Shown here piece by piece: positions 60,740-64,000 of a DNA stretch of 64,000 bases (position 1 is its first letter; each line of letters begins with the position of its first letter). Made by a program: the position numbers and the translations under genes. Source of the DNA: Deltaproteobacteria bacterium (lineage in GTDB: Bacteria > Acidobacteriota > Thermoanaerobaculia > Multivoradales > JAHZIX01). The DNA lies in the NCBI GenBank assembly GCA_022601195.1, contig JAHZIX010000045.1, positions 1-64,000 on the forward strand, written 5' to 3'. Under the pieces are notes generated by a model, which worked only from the letters and a program-made list of their open reading frames with translations, was not told the origin of the DNA and ran no database searches.

Positions 60740-61661
60740 GGTAGGTACCTCGGTATTCGAACGGAAGGTTCTGTTCATAGACTTGGATATTGTATCGACC
60801 GCGGGCCTTCTCCAACAACTCTCCGAGCTGCTGGTCGGCGATCTGCTGTCGCAATCGAAGGAGGATTTCTTGATGGGCCACCTCGAGAGGAATGACTTGG
60901 GGCGGCTCCCGAGCAACCACCTGAAAGATGTGGAACCCATATTCCGCCTCCACGATGGGGCTGATCTCTCCCGGTTCCAGGCTAAAAACCGGCCCCACGA
61001 AGGCCGGTGGTAAGTCTGTCTCGGCGAGCTCTCCCTGATCGCCACCTCGAGAGGCATTGGGGTCAATGGAGATGCGCTCGGCCACTTGAGCGAAATCCTC
61101 CCCTGCAGCCAGGGCAGCTAACGCCTCTTTCGCTTGAGCCTGTTCGGCCACCAGGATCTGTCGAAGCCGGACCCGCTCGGGCCGCTCGAACTCTCCCCGA
61201 TGCTGCTCGTAGTAGTCACTCACCGCAGCCTCGTCTACCCCGTTGCTCGCCGCATGAGAAAGAGCCGCCTCGATGGCTTGGCGCCGGGTGTCACCGGGAG
61301 TGATCCACGTACTTTCCAGCGCTAGGTGGTAGAGCACTTCCTCGTCGAGAAATTGATCGAAGAGATGGGTGAGAGCAGCCGAGGAGAGAGCTGTCTCTCC
61401 CTTTCCTACATTGCGCTCCAGGTATTGCTCGAACAATCGGTAGGGGACCGCCTCTTCACCCACGCGGGCGGCCGCATCGCTAGGGGGCAGGTCGGCTGGG
61501 CCACAGGCGACAATTCCCAGCAATAGAGGACCTATCATCAGAGGGCCCAGCATCAGGAGACCGGGCGTCAGAAAGTTGGCTCTCGAAGAACCGGGCCTCG
61601 GAATGCCGTCCCCCCAGGAAGCCATCCCGTTCCCCCAACCTCTCAGTGCACCCTTGCCCAC
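60714..61661 (-). CDS. PpiC-type peptidyl-prolyl isomerase lipoprotein
   Basis: 315 residues; the GTG start shares one base with the mfd stop (TAGTG), although an internal ATG 36 bases on is possible. A hydrophobic leader (LLMLGPLMIGPLLLGIVAC) ends in a lipobox, Cys53. The body has a SurA-N-like helical part and a parvulin domain (VRLRQILVAEQAQAKEALAALAAGEDFAQVAERISID, GGDQGELAETDLPPAFVGPVFSLEPGEISPIVEAEYGFHIFQVV). Together with the following SurA-like gene it forms a two-chaperone periplasmic folding unit co-transcribed with mfd. Confidence 0.9.
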   Translation of the reverse strand: MGKGALRGWGNGMASWGDGIPRPGSSRANFLTPGLLMLGPLMIGPLLLGIVACGPADLPPSDAAARVGEEAVPYRLFEQYLERNVGKGETALSSAALTHLFDQFLDEEVLYHLALESTWITPGDTRRQAIEAALSHAASNGVDEAAVSDYYEQHRGEFERPERVRLRQILVAEQAQAKEALAALAAGEDFAQVAERISIDPNASRGGDQGELAETDLPPAFVGPVFSLEPGEISPIVEAEYGFHIFQVVAREPPQVIPLEVAHQEILLRLRQQIADQQLGELLEKARGRYNIQVYEQNLPFEYRGTYRAEENSRR

Positions 61662-64000
61662 TAGCCACGCTCTCCTACCGTCATGGGCGCCGGAGAGGAA
61701 CCCCCGCCCCCGTCTGTGCCCTCAGCTCCCTCCCGAGACGTTGCGAGACTGTCCAACAATTCCCGTGCCTGCCGGAGAACTTCGGATCCGGCAGCCGCCG
61801 GCAGGGTCAAGGCTCCGGTAGGGCTGAAGGTGGCCCCCGGATACCGCCCCACCGCCTCGATCAAGACGTCGATATCGACTCGGGTATCTTGTCGTAGACG
61901 AAACACCAGCTTGGAGTTTCGACAACTAACGGACTGCACCCGCAGCGCTTCTGCCTGGCGCTTGATGCCCGCCACTTCCAACAGGGCATGGACGGAGGGA
62001 GGTGGCGCGCCAAAGCGATCCGCCAACTCCGCCAGTAGATCATCCTGGGGTTCCTCGGAAGAAGCGATGCGTCGGTAGATTTCCATTCGTAGATTGGCGT
62101 CGGAAACGTATTGCTCCGGGATCGACATAGAAACCGGAAGGTCGATGGCTGTGGATGGGCCTTCGCTCACATCCTCGCCCCGCAGCTCCCTCACCGAGCT
62201 CTCCAGCATCTTGAGGTAGGTTTCGATACCAACGGCGGCGATGTGGCCGCTTTGCTCCGTTCCCAACAAATTTCCGGCACCACGTATTTCCAAGTCCCGA
62301 GCTGCAATTCGGAACCCGGCTCCGAGGTCCGAAAACTCGCGGATCGCAGACAAGCGCTTGCGGGCTGTCTCCGACGGGACCCGATCCGCAGGAATCAGTA
62401 GGTAGCAATAGGCCAGCTGGTTGCTACGCCCGACCCGACCCCGCAACTGGTAGAGCTGGGCCAGGCCGAAACGATCGGCATTGTTCACGATCATGGTGTT
62501 CACGTTGGGAATATCAATTCCGTTTTCGATGATCGTGGTGGCCAACAGCACGTCGTACTCGCCAGCAGTAAAGGCGTGCATGCGCTTCGACAGCTCCTGC
62601 TCCTCCAACTGACCGTGCCCGACGGTGATCCTCGCCGTGGGCACCAACTCTCGCAGGTAAGACTGCATGCCTTCGATGGTCTCGACCCGGTTGTAGACGA
62701 AATACACCTGGCCTCCCCGTTCGAGCTCGAACTCGATGGCTTCTCGAATCAAGTCAGCGGTGAAGGGGAGAATGGCCGTTTCCACCGCCATGCGATCTTT
62801 CGGTGGAGTTTCGATGACGGAAAGATCCCTCACTCCAGCCAAGGACAGCTGGAGAGTCCTCGGCACCGGCGTCGCCGACATCGCCAACACGTGGACGTCT
62901 TTCTTGAGCTGCTTGAGGCGCTCCTTTTGAGCCACCCCAAAACGCTGCTCCTCGTCGACGATCATCAACCCCAAGTTGGCGAATTTCAGCTTCTTGGAAA
63001 GAATCCGGTGAGTGCCAATCAGCACGTCGATCTTGTCGGCGGCCAGTTTCTCGGCAATCTCCTTGACCTGAGCCGGAGTCCGAAATCGAGAAATCATTTC
63101 GATCTGTACCGGAAAATCCGCGAATCTCCGCTGGAAGGTCTCCAAGTGTTGGTCCGCCAGAATCGTCGTCGGCGCCAGCACGGCCACCTGGTAGCCAGCG
63201 TCCACCGCCTTGAAAGCGGCTCTCATGGCGACCTCCGTCTTGCCATAGCCCACGTCGCCACAAAGCAACCGGTCCATGGGCAGCTCCCCTTGGAGGTCTT
63301 TTTTGATGGTGACGATGGCCTCGAGCTGATCCTCGGTCTCTTCGAATTCGAAGGCCGCTTCGAACTGTCCGACTAGGTCACTGTCCGCCGCCATGCGAGG
63401 AGCCCGAGCCAGCTGCCGCTCGGCATAGAGCTTCAACAGCTCCCCGGCCATGTCTCGAAGGCTCTTGCGTACCTTTTGCTTGGTTCGATTCCATGAGGTA
63501 CCACCCAGAGCATCCAGGCGGGGGGCGACCCCTTCTATTCCACTGTACTTTTGAACCTGGTCGAGACGAGAGAGCGGTAAGAGCAGCGTTTTTCCGCTCT
63601 TATAGACAATCTCCATGACTTCGACCCCGCCGGAAGCGGGGGCCGCAGCGGATCGTAGAGCCGGGGGTAGGCCGGGCTGCGGCTCCACCTCCCCTCCCAT
63701 GACTCGGAGGCTAACGAACTGACCGATCCCATGGTCCGAGTGCACGACGTAGTCACCGACCTTGAGATCCCTCATGCCGGCGATGAAGGGCCCTAGCTTC
63801 GACTTCCCTCGTCGGGCAATCGGGGCCAGTCGCCCGAATAACTGGTGCTCGCTATAGACCGACAGACCGGCACAGGGAATGCGGAACCCCCGCTGCAGAT
63901 GACCTTCTGCCAGCTGGACACCGGCGTCGTCATCCAGGGACAGCTCGCGCGCCTCCAGGAGCTCCCGAAGGCGGTCCCGGTGGCGAGCATCCACCACCAC
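61661..64000 (-). CDS. mfd: Transcription-repair coupling factor Mfd, 5' part outside the window
   Basis: The C-terminal 779 residues are visible and the frame is open to the right edge. The RNA-polymerase-interacting CarD-like domain (KVGDYVVHSDHGIGQFVSLRVM, MEIVYKSGKTLLLPLSRLDQVQKY) is followed by the RecG-like translocase: FEFEETEDQLEAI, MDRLLCGDVGYGKTEVAMRAAF (Walker A), VDEEQRFGVAQKERLK, MSATPVPRTLQ, FVYNRVETIE, QLYQLRGRVGRSNQLAYCYLL and the C-terminal TRCF domain. Mfd removes stalled RNA polymerase and recruits UvrA. It heads an operon with two PPIase genes. Confidence 0.97.
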   Translation of the reverse strand: MVVDARHRDRLRELLEARELSLDDDAGVQLAEGHLQRGFRIPCAGLSVYSEHQLFGRLAPIARRGKSKLGPFIAGMRDLKVGDYVVHSDHGIGQFVSLRVMGGEVEPQPGLPPALRSAAAPASGGVEVMEIVYKSGKTLLLPLSRLDQVQKYSGIEGVAPRLDALGGTSWNRTKQKVRKSLRDMAGELLKLYAERQLARAPRMAADSDLVGQFEAAFEFEETEDQLEAIVTIKKDLQGELPMDRLLCGDVGYGKTEVAMRAAFKAVDAGYQVAVLAPTTILADQHLETFQRRFADFPVQIEMISRFRTPAQVKEIAEKLAADKIDVLIGTHRILSKKLKFANLGLMIVDEEQRFGVAQKERLKQLKKDVHVLAMSATPVPRTLQLSLAGVRDLSVIETPPKDRMAVETAILPFTADLIREAIEFELERGGQVYFVYNRVETIEGMQSYLRELVPTARITVGHGQLEEQELSKRMHAFTAGEYDVLLATTIIENGIDIPNVNTMIVNNADRFGLAQLYQLRGRVGRSNQLAYCYLLIPADRVPSETARKRLSAIREFSDLGAGFRIAARDLEIRGAGNLLGTEQSGHIAAVGIETYLKMLESSVRELRGEDVSEGPSTAIDLPVSMSIPEQYVSDANLRMEIYRRIASSEEPQDDLLAELADRFGAPPPSVHALLEVAGIKRQAEALRVQSVSCRNSKLVFRLRQDTRVDIDVLIEAVGRYPGATFSPTGALTLPAAAGSEVLRQARELLDSLATSREGAEGTDGGGGSSPAPMTVGERG

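Noticed and set aside
60740..61066. Upstream extension of the SurA-like frame
   Set aside because: It overlaps the PpiC lipoprotein gene in another frame; the signal peptide and ribosome site place the start at 60739.
1..64000. CRISPR array, insertion sequences, rRNA or tRNA genes
   Set aside because: No regularly spaced direct repeats with unique spacers, no transposase-like frames and no conserved RNA gene motifs were found on either strand.

Overview
The window is a dense, roughly 60% GC chromosomal segment from a Gram-negative bacterium. It carries lipoproteins, SurA/PpiC-type periplasmic chaperones, a predicted outer-membrane barrel and a MurE with the meso-diaminopimelate DNPR motif. 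The best guess at lineage is Acidobacteriota, perhaps near Thermoanaerobaculia. That guess rests on secreted proteins ending in a DGFESGD-type tail and on a C-terminal module in the cupredoxin protein that I associate with this phylum from memory. No rRNA or tRNA gene is visible to settle it.

Left part (1-13 kb, + strand): a truncated polyprenyl-phosphate sugar transferase and a sulfatase-fold lipoprotein. Next comes an ArsR-methyltransferase fusion coupled to adenosylhomocysteinase (ahcY), with a near-consensus promoter and a palindrome, and a strong terminator after ahcY. A secreted gamma-glutamyltransferase follows, then a periplasmic-binding-protein/histidine-kinase pair in ATGA overlap and three small pseudopilin genes in tip-complex-like order.

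Middle part (13-38 kb, both strands): an SDR enzyme with serC, then an archaeal/eukaryal-type XPB helicase with its Bax1-like (DUF790) nuclease partner, DUF454, a small orphan ORF, and hrpB next to a decayed tyrosine recombinase in an AT-rich patch. After these lie a fused E1 alpha/beta 2-oxoacid dehydrogenase and a Ser/Thr kinase. A BlaI repressor is coupled to a BlaR1-like M56 protease fused to an M23 endopeptidase. An esterase follows, then a sigma/anti-sigma/subtilase operon. Divergent from that operon is a run of secreted-protein genes: a cupredoxin with Calx-beta repeats, a barrel protein, a YceI-like protein and a VCBS-repeat protein.

Right part (38-64 kb, - strand): a hypothetical protein, an orphan NtrC-type regulator, and a complete compact division and cell-wall cluster. 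In transcription order it is mraZ, rsmH, ftsL, ftsI, murE, murF, mraY, murD, ftsW, murG, murC, ftsQ, ftsA, ftsZ, mostly joined by 1-23 base overlaps and preceded by MraZ-box-like repeats. Upstream of it are a secreted subtilase with its own terminator and an mfd-PpiC-SurA operon that runs off the right edge.

The most original features are three. The first is the BlaI plus M56-M23 receptor, in which a peptidoglycan hydrolase replaces the penicillin sensor. The second is the sigma/anti-sigma/subtilase operon, in which both the anti-sigma and the protease appear to carry a propeptide-like domain. The third is the secreted subtilase whose catalytic histidine position reads as glutamate and which shares a C-terminal tail with the VCBS protein.
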